Source: Eretmocerus hayati (lineage: Eukaryota; Arthropoda; Insecta; Hymenoptera; Aphelinidae). From it: a stretch of 64,000 nucleotides of DNA. Position 1 is the first letter of the stretch, and each line of letters begins with the position of its first letter. Shown here one piece after another: positions 1-13,644 of this stretch. The translations under genes and the position numbers were made by a program. The stretch covers positions 149,222,522 through 149,286,521 of the forward strand of contig CM056741.1 of the NCBI GenBank assembly GCA_029851415.1. Direction: 5' to 3'. Below the pieces are notes generated by a model. That model searched no databases, was not told where the DNA came from, and saw only the letters and a program-made list of their open reading frames with translations.

Positions 1-3000
1 AAATAAAAATGTCGAAATTTTCCAAAAATCGATTATTTTATATTCAAATATCTTTTCTCAGAATCAACAAATCAAATTTTGGGTCACTTGACAACCATTT
101 TTTCATCATTTTCCGTCAGTTGGTTGATGTGGAATTTTCATTCATACCTATCTCTACCAATTAAATCATGAATCTTCTATCAATGAAAAAAAAATCATGT
201 ACATTTCTTTTCCCATACAGTTTAACGTAATTCCGTATTAACCAATCGATCAAGGATGGCCAGATTAACATTTTATTAGGTCACCCCAACTTCCCTTATA
301 AAGTTTTTCTAGACATAAATTCTAAAAACTCCTAATAATTTCTTGAAAATTCTAACATTTTCATTTTCCGACACTCATTAATCGAGAACTGTTTAATAGA
401 TTGGGCTATAAATCCTTTCAGCACATCTTCACATGGTGCTCTACCACTCACATAAATTTGAGGAAGATCGGTCGAAACGCTGAGGAGAAACCGTTGACGA
501 AAAATGAAGTTGCACAGACACACGCACAGACGGACACAGACAACGAGAGAGTAAGTTAAATTCGTGGAGGACCAGGGATAAGACGGGAGGAAAAACCGTA
601 ACTTACAATAGATAGATATCGGCGAGAGGAACAAAATGTACGAAGCCGATTCTCTATCCTTCAAGATTTTTAGAATAAACAAATCATCTCAATTGTAAAA
701 TATGTTTGAAATCTGTTGTCTAAGCACATTTCGACGTGAGAAAGCATTCTGCTAATATCATTTAGCAGCGTATTTTCCTTTTGTTGTTGTTGTGGGAGAA
801 GAATTGAGAGATTTGAGGAGATGAGACTGTCGGAAAGGTATTTTTTGGGCGTCAAAATTTTGCCCGAGCTACACGGTAGCGTTAACCTGAATGAGTAATG
901 TAAATCCAGCGAGGAAATATCGGCGAGGGCAAGAAAAGCTTCATAAAATTCTTCTCGCTTCCTGTCGCGAATCTTGAAAATTTCTTGAATAATTCATGCA
1001 TAGTCTACGAGCACCAAGTTCGTGACTGCATAATTCATCACCACTTAAATATTAACCTAATCTCCAACTACTACTCTCCCCCCCTCCACTTCTTCTATAC
1101 ACATAAATCCGCAGAGCAACATAACCTCAAATTTAATTAATTCGTCTCGCCACCAAAGAGGATTAAATCAAATACCGCAACGATATTAGAATATACATAT
1201 ACCTCAAATATCCTGTGTGTGTGATTTTTTTTTTCGACCATGCGTCGCATATCACTGAGTCTAAAATCTGTCGCAGGTGACGCTCGCTTTGCAACGCATA
1301 CGAATCGGCGCGTATTATACTTGTTTTCCCATCGCGCAAGTCGTGCATGCGAATTAATTGAAACGCACGTGTGCAAGTGACAGACAGATGCCTGAGCATT
1401 CGATCTCTGTGGCTCAAGCCCTGCACCCCCGAGTGATGATTTACTTTATCACCGTTCTATCATACGCCGTGCGATATGAGTGATTCTCCCCTCCTCCCTC
1501 TCTTTCACTACAAAACAACTAGATAGAGACTGGTTTCGGTAAGTGAAAGAGTCCGAAATGTTAGATCCGTGAGCTCAGGCGTGGCAGACAACCACTTTTT
1601 CGACTCACTGATTTGATAGATCTGGCCCTGTGGCTTTCGAAACCAGTGACACCTCTGATTATAATGCGCCAAATCAATTTCATCAGGGGGTCATTCTGAG
1701 AAAAATTTGTCAGCTGTTGATTAAAAATACTTTCGAAGGTGTTCAACCACGTGCATGCGCAGGGGAGACCAATAAGTAGGGAAGAAAATTTGGCTCAAAA
1801 ATCACTAGAAATGGTTCTTAATGGGGGGGGGTAGACGTTTTTTTGGCCTACCCTCGAACTCTTTACCCTCCTTCCTGTCCATGAAGACGCCCTTTAGGGG
1901 GTGAAGAAATCTTTTTGAAAAAAAATAGTGGGAAATAACGGACTTCCAGATGTATATCTATCGAACACTACAGAGATTCTGGCAGAATCGATAATTTCAG
2001 TGGAGAAAAATTTTGGAGCCGTGGAAAAAGTCGTGGAATGAATGCTCCTCTTTTAGTGTGATAATCCCCCACAGAGGATATACAGGGTATCACAAAATTT
2101 ATCATAATTTTTTTTTTTTGGGTAGGTGGGAGGGAATTTCAAAAATTTCTCAAGAATACTTGAACATACCAGAATCTTGAATGCCTCAATGAATGCCAGT
2201 CGATTATCCATGTCTGGAAATGTATTTATTTAAACAAAAATTCATCAGGCTCCACCCACCTACACATATATCCACTTGCACTCAAAGCAGATGGAATTGG
2301 GGAATAAGTCGTTCTGATGCGTCGAGGTCGAATATGCAAAAAATCAGCAGTAAATATCTCAATATATAGGTCTCAACCGAGACTACTTCCATCAGTTTGT
2401 GCAGTCTGTAGTTGCACGCGCCTGCCTCCAAAGCTCTGATGCTGATTTTTTTTCTTTGAGCCGTATACCTACTCCTGTAGCTGTAGCTCCAATTTCATCA
2501 GGTGTTGCTCATTTTTCTCCATTCCCACTGCGGCTGCTGCTGCTGCTACAACTTGGCACACGCCTCCGTTTTCGCATCTGTGCCTTCTTCTCCTCCTCCT
2601 TCTCCTTCTTCTTCTACTGCACCATAGTCAAATCTTGAGAAGCATTGTGTGCACATATGTACATACACTGTTATTCTATTATGTTATGTATATTTATACA
2701 GGGATGGTACTTCAGGATCTGCCACGGACAGTATTCCAAATTTTACGTATTTTCCTGCATCGTTGCGCTGCAATTTGTCGATGTGCGTATAGAAAGTTTT
2801 AGAGTCTTGAAATTCTAGAGATCTAGGGACTTCCAATTCTGCAAGTAATATTCATAATCAGATTTCACTCAAGCCGAGAGAATGTGATTCTTGGCTCATT
2901 ACGTCGTAACTGTGAATGACGCCGTAATGGTGTCCGAAAGTAGCACCGTTGGAACAATTGACTTTTTGATTAGCTACCTTCAAATAATACATGCTTGGAT

Positions 3001-6000
3001 TGGAATTACTGTAAATATGACTTTGTACACACCTCGCGGTGGCTCGAGAAGCCGCAAGAGTTGAAAGTGTGTAAACATAGGATTTTCTTGTTGGATATGT
3101 TCCGACGTGGTCTCATGGTAATTTTCCCACAAGAATAGAGAAACCTGTTGGAGGATCTTGAGAATAATCTATTTTTTAGAATTGTATCGCATGTTTCATA
3201 ATAACTGAGTTTTATTGCTGTTCGAGTCTGTTTCCCAGATTTGAATCAACTGAAAAAATTGTTGGGGTACATTCGGTCGATCCAGAAAGTTTTCATCATC
3301 CAGAATATGATATCAGAATTGGGATCCAGTAGAATCGGATGGATCAAATCCAATTTTGAACGAACAGGCACAAATTTGTGTGTATTATATATGTTTTTGG
3401 ATTTTCATGTCCAATCAATGTACACGAATGCTCACTCGTACTGGGTATATCATCAAATACGTAATCCGTTGGATTCGCATACAGCACAAAATAATTGCTC
3501 TGGATACCTATCAAGAGTCACTCGGTGTTTGCACTTTTGCCAAGATTTATAAAAATCCTGATGCACTGACTCAAATGCTTGTTCACTGTATTCCCCTGAC
3601 CCGTGTCCAGTTATTCCACAGGAATCTTCGATGTGAAAGATCACGGCGTGAACTTCAAGGGTAACAAAAATAGAATGGTGTGGATACTTGCGATGTACCG
3701 TTCCGACTCAATCCACCAAATTTTAGGAATTCCAACGATGATACGGAATTTGGATGAGATCAGTTTTTCTATCTAGCTTCACATTTTGCCACGATGAATG
3801 ATGAATTTCCATGAATACTCACGTGAGGTGGTTCGCTGCCCCCCCTCCGCCTATTAAAGATTCTTAAACATTTTTAGGATTCCCTCTCCCCTTGAAACTC
3901 TTATGTAATTAATGGACGTCCCCTAATATGCTTGCCCGAACAAATATCGACTACTCTGGAAAAGCGACATCGATGTGAACTATTTTTTCTTTTTATCCAT
4001 AATGCATTGAAAGAAAATCCGAGATAGACGAGTGTGCTATCTCTTATACTTCCTCGGGGAAAGGATAAAAAGTGTATGTGTTCAGTGTATGATGAATGCG
4101 AGACATTTTTCTCTCCCTCATATCTGCGTTTCATCCGTTCACCATTTTTATCGTAGCTCTTCTATCAGCGATATTTGCGGTAATGCTCATTTTATGTCTT
4201 GGTAGACAAAAAGGTATATCAGGATATGGATTATATTATTCAATCAAAATTCAATTATTCGTTAAATGACCAATCTTTTAAGTAGCAAATTTTGCAGACC
4301 ACTAGATCACGCTGTACTCATCGACATAGATCCAAGATATGATATTCGACCGTAAAAACTTAACGAAGGTTACGATTATTTTTCATGAATGTACTTATGA
4401 ATTTCAATTCATTTTCTCAACGTATGATATCCCTAATATTATCCATATTTTTGACTAAAAAAAACATACCAGCAACGAGTTTCTTGCATTGGAGATATCT
4501 TTGTGAAATTATCGAATCAGAAGTACTTACAATTATGTAATTCAAGATGGATAAAATCAATAGCAAGTGAATCGAAAAAGAGTACAGGATATGAGAGAAA
4601 GAGTGCCCGCGTTCGATCAACAATAACGAATCGATTCTAAGAATCTAGCACTGCAACATCAGACAAAAAGGAAAAGCATTCAATCATAGATTCTAGCACT
4701 CACGTTCTAAGAAAAGGTTCATTGAGAGGCTACCGTGCACGAATTGTTTTCTCATCAAACTCTCGATTCTCCAACTCTAAATATAACTTGGATCTAACAT
4801 CAAACTCTTTCGATCTTTCAATATCCATTCCATGAAACAACAATCAACAATCGCAGTTGAGTGAGAAGCAATAGAAAACTTGCACGCTCGATTCCCAATT
4901 GGTGAAATACCTCGCTATGATTTTGAGTGATCTAGATCTATATATCTATGTGTGAGCGCTTGCGATAGTATAACTGATTTCTTTTTGTACAACGCCACGA
5001 GCCATGACACGTATAAGCCTGCTAGGATTCATGCACTCTGTGCCGCCCTTTTTTTCAATAATACCCGCTATATTTCTCGATACACATCCATCCGTTAAGC
5101 CGAGTGGAAAGCTTGCGTTGAATCAAGCTCACTGTGAGCGCTCTATGATTTTTGGTATTTTTGGGCAATTCTATGCTTCTGGATTATACATCCCTTTCCA
5201 ATATCTAATCCTCGGTCATCTTTCTCCGCAACTCGATACTTTTCCCAACCTTTCAATTTTTTTTAGCATTTTTTCGACCATTAACGCCAAATGATCGTCA
5301 ATTTACCCTCTAGCATATCATTTCACACAACAAATCCGCATGTCAGGACTATCATTCTATGACCCCTAACCTTTTTTGGACCATCAGTGAAGTTGGAAAT
5401 CAAATATTCTAGAGAACATTCATTGGTGGTGCACCGATGCAAATTTGATCGACACTCTCTCTGTGATTGATAGACGTAATGCGCGCGCGTTTGGCTTTCA
5501 AAGGGACGTTAAAACCTCGTATAATCCCAAGCTTGCAACTTTTAAACTGAAATCGAGGTCTGTAATTTGTGCACTCTTTCGCTTTTGTAAATGGACAATG
5601 AAAATGCAGAAACCCGTCACGTGAATTTTATTATTTTTTCAAAAGTAAACTCTGAACCCAATATACCTATCTACCACATATATTCATATATACTGCATGG
5701 ACAGTATCACATGGGCAAAAGTGAATCCTACGGATGGAATTTTTATTCAAATGAAATATATATGTAGTTTCGTCGTGTAGCCATCGTAACAGAGTTTTGA
5801 CTCGGTTGCAGAGTTTACACGTGATATGAACATCGAACTCGCTCACAGAAAGGATCGATATTGAAAAAGTTTTGCGCTGTACCGATGAAAATTCATGCCA
5901 CGCGAGTATGGGCTCACCCGATTTTCAATACAGTTTTTAAAAGAGAAACTCAAACATCGTATACCCGCACACACTTCACCCAAAAACTATACTCTGATAT

Positions 6001-7884
6001 ATATCATGATACGGCGTTCAGTAGTGAAACCCAAGCTATATGTATATATCCCGCAGAGTTGAATTATCATCGCATCCGCTTTCTCGCGGGACGTTCTTCC
6101 CTAACACTACATATAGCTCGGGCTTTTAATCCTGGATACCCTGGTGGGATCCCGTCAAAATAACGAATAGCCCAGGCATTGTTTATCCAATCTCACGCAT
6201 ATATACGGGGTAATCTGAAACAACGCTATCGCTTGGACAGTAGTAGGTACTACGAGGATGACGCGGTGGCGAGTTCCGAGGCGATTCAATCGAGCGTGAA
6301 AATATCACCGAAAGGGGATAAAAAGAAGCTCTTCCCTTCCTGCCTGCTTGACACAAGCATCGATATCTCAACGGATATCATTCGTTTGCCTTTCGTTATC
6401 TAGAATCCCCTCGAGTTCGTGTCTCATCCAACCACAATCCGATGGTTCAACCCCTATATATTTGGCAAAAAAATGCATCGAATTGGACGCGTTGGACTGC
6501 AAAGGGGTTATACCCTCTTTTTTGCGTTTGGACTTCTGGAGCCTCAGGGATAGAGACAGCTATACTTTATTTTTTTTTATGGCATGCACTCGTTGGCGTA
6601 TCTAGGCGTGGCTCGCGTTGACGTATTGGAATTTAGAATTGACGGCTGTGTGGATCTGTCGGAATACTAGAGAAGAATGCTTTTTTTGGGAGAAAGAGCA
6701 CCGAGGCGGTGAAAATTACGATTGCGTGATAAATGTCTGACCGAACGCTGAGATGTACTACTGACATTGTGTGGAGGCTGAGTTTTGGACCAATCGGTGA
6801 GAGGTTCGTCTTTGCGAGTTGTTGAAGTGATGGAAGTGGAGGAGAGTTCCTGTAAAGATAATTTTGGGTACGATAGATTGATGGAGTTGAGCTTTGAGAT
6901 TCGTTCAAATTTATTTCCAGCGACTCGATAGAATTGGCTCTGATGTTTGAACCCAGTAGACACGCTGGTGCTCAGACTCAATTGAGGTAATTAATATCGT
7001 GTTTGGGATACCGGAAAGATCTTCTTAGTATCGCCAGGCTATGATACATTGGAATGAATTGGGCAGAATATCGGATTACCTGCGTTCGCTCGAGTCTTCC
7101 TTTCGAGTTTCACGAATTCTTCCCAAAAGTTTTCAAATTTCCGGTGGGAAATTTGACGAGAGATGAACCCTAATTCAATTTGTTACTTTCGATTGAATCC
7201 AAAAGGATGGGTTGAGTGATTACTATTTCACGAAATAGGGATATCGAATTTTCATTCTACATTGGAATTCAACTTTGAGAGGCAAATTGGCGAAATTTAA
7301 TGAAAAAACGATTTGTCAATCTGCGTTCCGAAAAGGAAGGAACAAAAGTTGGAAAACATGCACAATTTGACTCGTTAACATGAAAATCGATCACTGGCTT
7401 AATTCAATCTCAAATTTCAAACGCATCAATTCACCAAACTTCGAAATGTATGGTTAGCTGACGAATGATTGAGGGGATTTGGATTTAAACGTATTCTAGA
7501 ATATTTTGTACGGGGATTCGTGGTATACCGGCCTATTTTCAGTTTCCATCACCACATACTTTTGCCGGAGTCCAACAGGATCATCGAGGATTTGGTATCT
7601 TGAGCAACAAAATTGATATCAATTAAGTCGCTCAATGAGTGTTACAAATTGAATTCACTATCTAATAATTCGCTGCAAATTAAAAACGCAGAAGTATAAA
7701 ACTAGCTATCAAGTGGATGCACTGAACGCAATACTCATTTCTCCCCAATAAACTTTTGTGATTGTTAAAGCAAAAATATCTAACCCATAGAACATGGATA
7801 TTTCTATAGATCAGCCAAAATTTCAGTCACTTATGGGATAAAGAACGTTTGTGCCCAACCATATTTCTCCAGAATCTGTTCGAT
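1..7884. other. Unique non-coding DNA, no supported gene
   Basis: I see no recognisable protein, RNA gene or repeat family here. The open frames are short, overlap on both strands and lack recognisable domains. Small simple tracts occur (a G run near 1825, a short CT-rich stretch near 2590). The 5.9-6.6 kb part is somewhat richer in CpG and open in several frames at once, which is more consistent with base composition than with coding. It could be intron or intergenic DNA. Confidence 0.6.
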
Positions 7885-8346
7885 AGGGGCGGATCCAGGG
7901 ACCGATCTTGGGATGGAGGGAGATTAGATCTCGAGGGGGAGGTGATGACAGCCCATGTTCCCTATGCCAATCTCTCTTTCCTCACCGAGAGAGGGAGGAT
8001 CTCCTCTATCTTCCAGTAGGTCTTTGCACTTTAAATTTCTCTTCTTTTTTCTTTTGATGTCACTTTTGACTCAACTGTTGACTGAATTGTGCATGAACTA
8101 TGCACTTACCAAATGACGTGTCATATGCATCTGTGATAAATAATGTGATTTTGAATGACCTCGACCAAACACTTTTTTCTCTTTTCTTGCTATGCCTGTA
8201 TCATAAGTACTAGTAATATATTTATATATATATATTTTTTTCTTTTTGTTTACCAATGAGTAGAATTACGGCATCTCAAGAAATTTATATGAGTTGTACA
8301 TGTTTTTGTATTTCTATGTTTTTGCCAAAAAGGCAGAATAAAGTGA

Positions 8347-8377
<31 letters not shown>

Positions 8378-8399
8378 TCGCCCGCCTGGATCCGTCCCT
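7885..8399. mobile_element. Short TIR element enclosing a LINE-like 3' tail
   Basis: The left end (AGGGGCGGATCCAGG, from 7885) and the reverse complement of the right end (AGGGACGGATCCAGG, ending 8399) match at 14 of 15 positions, giving terminal inverted repeats about 515 bp apart. There is no transposase frame, so the element would be non-autonomous. The ends resemble those of hAT-type MITEs, but I cannot find a convincing 8-bp target duplication, so the superfamily is open. The right third holds an AATAAA signal followed by a pentanucleotide run (see next entry), which suggests a retroelement tail captured in, or inserted into, the TIR element. Confidence 0.55.
8215..8378 (+). mobile_element. 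LINE-like 3' end with (ATCTT)n tail
   Basis: An AT-rich segment carries the short hairpin GCCAAAAAGGC (8324-8334), then AATAAA (8337-8342), then about six pentanucleotide units (8347-8376). A hairpin, a polyadenylation signal and a simple-repeat tail are the usual 3' terminus of non-LTR retrotransposons that do not end in plain poly(A). No coding part is retained. It is a fragment at most, and the clade cannot be named. Confidence 0.45.
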
Positions 8400-11300
8400 G
8401 GTCTGAACATCCTTCAAAAGATGTAATCGCTAGAATCTAAAATCAAAGTATTCTCAAGTTTGAGGGTCGCAACGTTGCTAGATTGTATAATTGTTGAGAT
8501 AGAAAACACCATTCCATCCTTTAAGCGTCTCTTAAATTCATTCAGAGTCTTGTATAAGCCTCAAATCCACATCGAATCGTGAAAATCAGCAACCTAAGTC
8601 ATCACTGCGACCCTTACAACAACTCAGCTTCCTCGTACAAATAATCATCCTCCGTCGAGCAGCCCCTGTACTCACAAAGATCAAGGATTTTTAACACTTC
8701 TACTGACATGCACTTATTCTGCCTCTCCCCATCACTACCGAAAAATAAGAAGCTTCAAAACGTACGCTCGCAAAATAGTCCGCATGCCAAATCGATAAGC
8801 CGGTACCATAGCATTGGAAAAGATATAGTATTAGGTGTGGGTCGGGCTGTAAGGAAAGAAGATCGCGGGCTTCGATTTTTAGTTCGACGCGCAAAATCAG
8901 GGACGAGCATTGGACTGGATATCCTAAAGAAACCGGGGTAAGAAGAGGAAGGGGACGAAAGTAAGAAGAAGTGGAAAGGCAAGTCTCTGCACGGCTCGCT
9001 GATTTACAGAGGAATCCATTTAAAAGTAGAGAATATCCTCGCGCCTTGTACGTAATGGTTTGCTCTTTGCGCATATACGGAAATCTTTGCAAAAGCTGCA
9101 GAAGTGCACAGTGTTACAAGAGAGCAACGTTCGCCAGCAGACGTTGCCGTTTAACAATTCTTTATTAAATTTGTATGGATTCTCTTCTTGCCCATTTCTC
9201 GCGTGCTATTTTCTTCGTTGAATGGCGTAATACTGCTCGATAGAGCGAATATGCTCGTCGAATCTTTAGATTGAGATTGAGTTAAGAAGTATTAGGGAAT
9301 CAAATACTTACTTTGACTGCCGTTTCTACGAGCAACGAGAAGATTAAATTCTGGGTATGAATTTTCATTCCTGCTAGGTGATGTTCTGGATCTATCGATT
9401 TTCGGGAAATGGCATGATTTTGACCGAGGAGAAGTAGATTTCCAGCAAATTTTTGCCTACCTTGGAATGAATAAAAAAAATACGAGCTCTTAAGGTTGTA
9501 CTCGCGGTTCTCGAATGACCGTACGGAAAATTACGAAATTCGGCACAGGAGTAGATTAATGTTTCAAACTGCCTCAGTTGAAATTTCAAGAGCCTCCAGA
9601 GTCTCAGAGGAAAGTTCCGATCGATTTAACACGGCGGCTCATGGTAAATGATGAGTAGAGTAAAATCTACCGTACAGATTTTTACGAGAGTCGGCCCACA
9701 AGAGGAAGAGTGCACGAAAATCACACAGGAACCAACAGATTGATGATTCAGAGCCTACGAAAGAAGATCTAAGTCTGCTGCATGTATTTACTACACCTCC
9801 ATCGTGAGCGGAAGGGAGTCAAGCGCGCGTATAATCTGCACTTGGACTCATTAGTACCGGTAGTACTACGTTGAACAAAATTTTTCCTCACACGTACTAA
9901 ACCCACTTTCATCTTGATCAATAACATTAGCTTTGGTGTCAAATTTATCAAATTCACGTGAATTTTTAGTTTTTGCAAAAATTTTATCCTTCTGCACTCC
10001 TTTTCATCATCATAATTTATGCGTTATTGAGTTTCATAAAATGATTCAGAATTTCACTGATAATTTTTCTTCGTATTCCACCACACCCATCAGAGTACTC
10101 AAATGCCAGTCTGCGGAGCCAAGAGAATTTGTCGTCGTTTACGACAACAAATCAACCGAGCCAACGCAGTCTGTTTCCAACGAGGATGCAATCTGTCTCC
10201 AAAGAGTCGCTGGCATGTGTGGCTGATATTTACCGCGCGTGCCCAAACCACACACGCCTTGCGTTGTGAAGGATAACTCCATAAAATTCCGAATGTCAAG
10301 TGAAATATTTTGACCAGACTGGGTAAAGATACCGCTCTTGGTGTGATGAAACTGTGATACTGGTTGAACAAGATAATCTTACTCACAGTGAATGAGTGGA
10401 TCTCATTTCGGAATATTCTGGCTTACAAAGTGGATTTTGTCTCTTCTCGTTACTTCATGTGATCTGAACTTGGCCTGAAATTGAAGTACCTACACGTTAA
10501 GGAGGGGAAAATAAACATTCCAAAAAATTCTGAACTCATCTCATATAAGTCCTATATTGCCAATCTGATTGTACATCAAATTCTATGTGGAAGTTCACCT
10601 CAAACTCGTAGCAAGCAGATGGCACCAAAGAAGAACAAGAAGCCATGTAAATTCGAGAATATGTAACGGCTGTAGGTAACACGAGTGAGATATTCCATTA
10701 GCCGTAAGGCGAGCTGGGAATTGAAAATTTTAGGGTGTATTTTTTGGCTAAACTTGGGAGTACGAGTGCTCTCAGTCGACGAGTACATTTAGGACAAAGC
10801 GATCCCGTCGATTACTTATTCATCGCTACTCTCCCTCGAGCTGACTCCCAAGGGTACGGCTTTATATGTAAGTAAGTAAGAGTATATGTGGCCTCCCTAC
10901 GCTCCCGTAGTTCCATCATGTCCATGTACAAGCGCGTGGCAGACTTTGTGAGTTGAGGTGTACGAAGGGCATATAGTACGAGCAAAACCGAACCGATAAG
11001 GTTTGCAGTAACGTTCGACTACAATGTTGGCTCGAAGTTGGGCTCGAGGGACTCGGTACAGCCTGCAGACTTTTTCGTGAGTCTGTAAAAAAAGATGATT
11101 CCTTCTTTTTCCGAGATGTGTATTGCAGTCAGGTTGCATATGTGTATTGGATGGGAATCAATTTTCTTCTGCTTCTGTGGCTCATGAATTTTCTCTGATC
11201 TCACATCCGTTCGGTGATATCTGATGCTGTGCTTCCATTTACTAGATCATCCTCTAAGTTTTCGAGGTCGTAATTATTCTGTCAGAATTCAGACACTCTG

Positions 11301-13613
11301 TGGAAGATTGCCACACTGGTCTATCTTTTAACCCATAGAAACCGAGACCATCTAAAACGGGTAGATATTCCGTTTTTTGACTTGATTTACTTCTTTAGAA
11401 GTTTCAATTAGACTCAATGCACGTGGAATCTCATAGAATATTCAAGAACGTCATTTATTACACCGGTCATCTATATCGTCACAGTAAAGAGTGCTATTCC
11501 CACCACTCAAAACTTCGTAGACTCAAACTCAATTAAAAACTCAGAAAACGTGGAATGTGCTCGCACAATGACAAGTCATTTTTACCAATTTGAAAATTCG
11601 GCCAAACAATTTTCTGAAAGTGGTCTGGAAACTTGGAGACGCTCGATAGACCTCAATAACCATACAAAATACTTAGGTATGGCCTGAAACAAGACGATGA
11701 AATCTTGAGAGGCATGATATATTGATTCAGATGTACGAAATTCAACATACTATCCATGGGTCCTGCAGAACCCACCAGGCACCTCATATGGCTTGAAGAA
11801 ATCAAATTTCCAATATTTGTGATGTTGTTTTTTTCTCTTATTAAAATGGCACATCAATTAACGCACGGATTCATACTTGAGGATGGACTTCATTGAAGTC
11901 AGTTTGAAAACCACGTGACAGGGGAGCAGTTTTTCTTCTTCGGTTTTGCAAGATTGATTGGAATCCGTAAAACTCTGGGAATAGAATGAAAATCATCGAT
12001 TCAAGGAAATAGATTGTAAATCAAGATTCACTTACGATTAGTTCGATTTCAAAATTGATGTGACGGCACATCTTGAGGCATCAACAAGCGGACATAGACT
12101 TTCCGAGGTTCCTTACAAAGAGCCACAGCTGTTCCAAAGTAAACATTAGTCGAATTCATCCTCCATCCCATTCATTTTGATGACCATTGATGAGGATCAA
12201 AACTCAAGCCAGCGGCTTGATCCCAATAAATTCGGTATGATCTAAGATATGTCTATTTTCAAAAATATTTGACATATTCGGATATTGTACCCGGTCTACA
12301 TCCGCGATAATGCGATCAACAGGATGGCTCTTAATATGAGTGATTTTCCTTCAAGGATAATATAACCGCAGCATAAATTCACCAAAAAAGACATTCAAGC
12401 CATTCTCATGAAAAAGTAGATGCCTTTGTACAACCGTCGACACATTAATTTGTTTCAGTCATTTGAATTTACCAAAATTATTCGACTGATGCTACATCTG
12501 ACATTTGACTAAAATTATCATCAGTATAAACACACGAATGAAAATTATATTTCCAAGCTAATTTCAATAACAGTAGTCCCTTACGCAAGAGCGAATTGTG
12601 TATCCAATAGTATTGTATCAAATTACATAATGAAATTCTTCTCAGAATTTTGGCAGTGCCCCGAATGGCATTTCAGTTCACTCCGAACAAAAATGGCACT
12701 GGATACCGTCACAGAGATGAAATTGAATATGAGATATTAAATTAGGAAAGGCCTCATTTGTAGCAGAGTAATGACAACTGCGCATTTAAGCAAGTGAATC
12801 AATATCATCTCGTAAATTTAATTTTTGCATTTCCGTTTGACAAACCGAATTGCTCTTTGTGCTCATTTTCGTATTCAGAAATTGGTCAACATTGAAAACA
12901 GATGGCTCAATTATATTTGATGCCGTAGTAATTTATCACCACTGACCATCTCTCAAAACAAACACAATCGAGCGAGTATAAATGAAATATTCAAACGAGC
13001 GAGTTTGAAACGATTCTCATTTTCACTTGATCACAATGCATAAAATTTTCGCTCTGAATAATTCAGTAGGAATTTCTCTCTCCTTCTTTTGCTCATCCAT
13101 ACCTGTGTACCAATATAGAGTAAACTCTTGCTAGCTCGCTTGGGTCACCGCCCGGCCCCATTATGATTGAATATCGGAAAGAACAAATCACAGTTTGTCC
13201 AAAGTTCGGCCCAGTTATCATCATCATCATCATCAGTGGTAATTTCATCCAAGCAAACAGACGAGTAAAGTCATCTCAAACTTTGCTCTCTCACTTCACG
13301 AATTGCCCAAGAGTTGATATATATTTCCAGAACTGTTAGAGCTATACTCATCGTAAAACTAGAAACTCTGAAATCCAGATGGGGACGGATGGAACATTGC
13401 GCTTGAGATGCTCATCCATCGGAAATAAGTTACGAAACGATGAAGCCATATCTTTCCCTTACTCTCATAATATCCACTCACTTCAAAACGATCGATTCGG
13501 TTCAATCTGATTGATGTCAGAGCTCAATTTGAGCACGAGCTCCGGAAGTCCATACATTCGAGTAGACAACTCTTGAGATTACTCAATCGGAAGACGGATC
13601 ACGCATCGCTTCG
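8400..13613. other. Non-coding DNA without recognisable features
   Basis: No domain-bearing frame, RNA gene or clear repeat was seen. Around 8.75-9.1 kb both strands stay open (up to 130 codons), but neither translation resembles a known protein and the sense/antisense symmetry suggests composition. A short (ATC)n tract lies near 13220. Confidence 0.6.
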
Positions 13614-13644
13614 TCACACACACACACACACACACATACACACA
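13614..13644. repeat. (CA)n microsatellite
   Basis: A nearly pure CA dinucleotide run with one interrupting TA. It is a simple sequence repeat with no coding meaning; the minus-strand frame across it merely reads poly-CV. Confidence 0.95.

Noticed and set aside
8700..9092. 130-codon minus-strand frame overlapping plus-strand frames
   Set aside because: Three overlapping frames on both strands and no recognisable protein; more likely a stop-poor patch.
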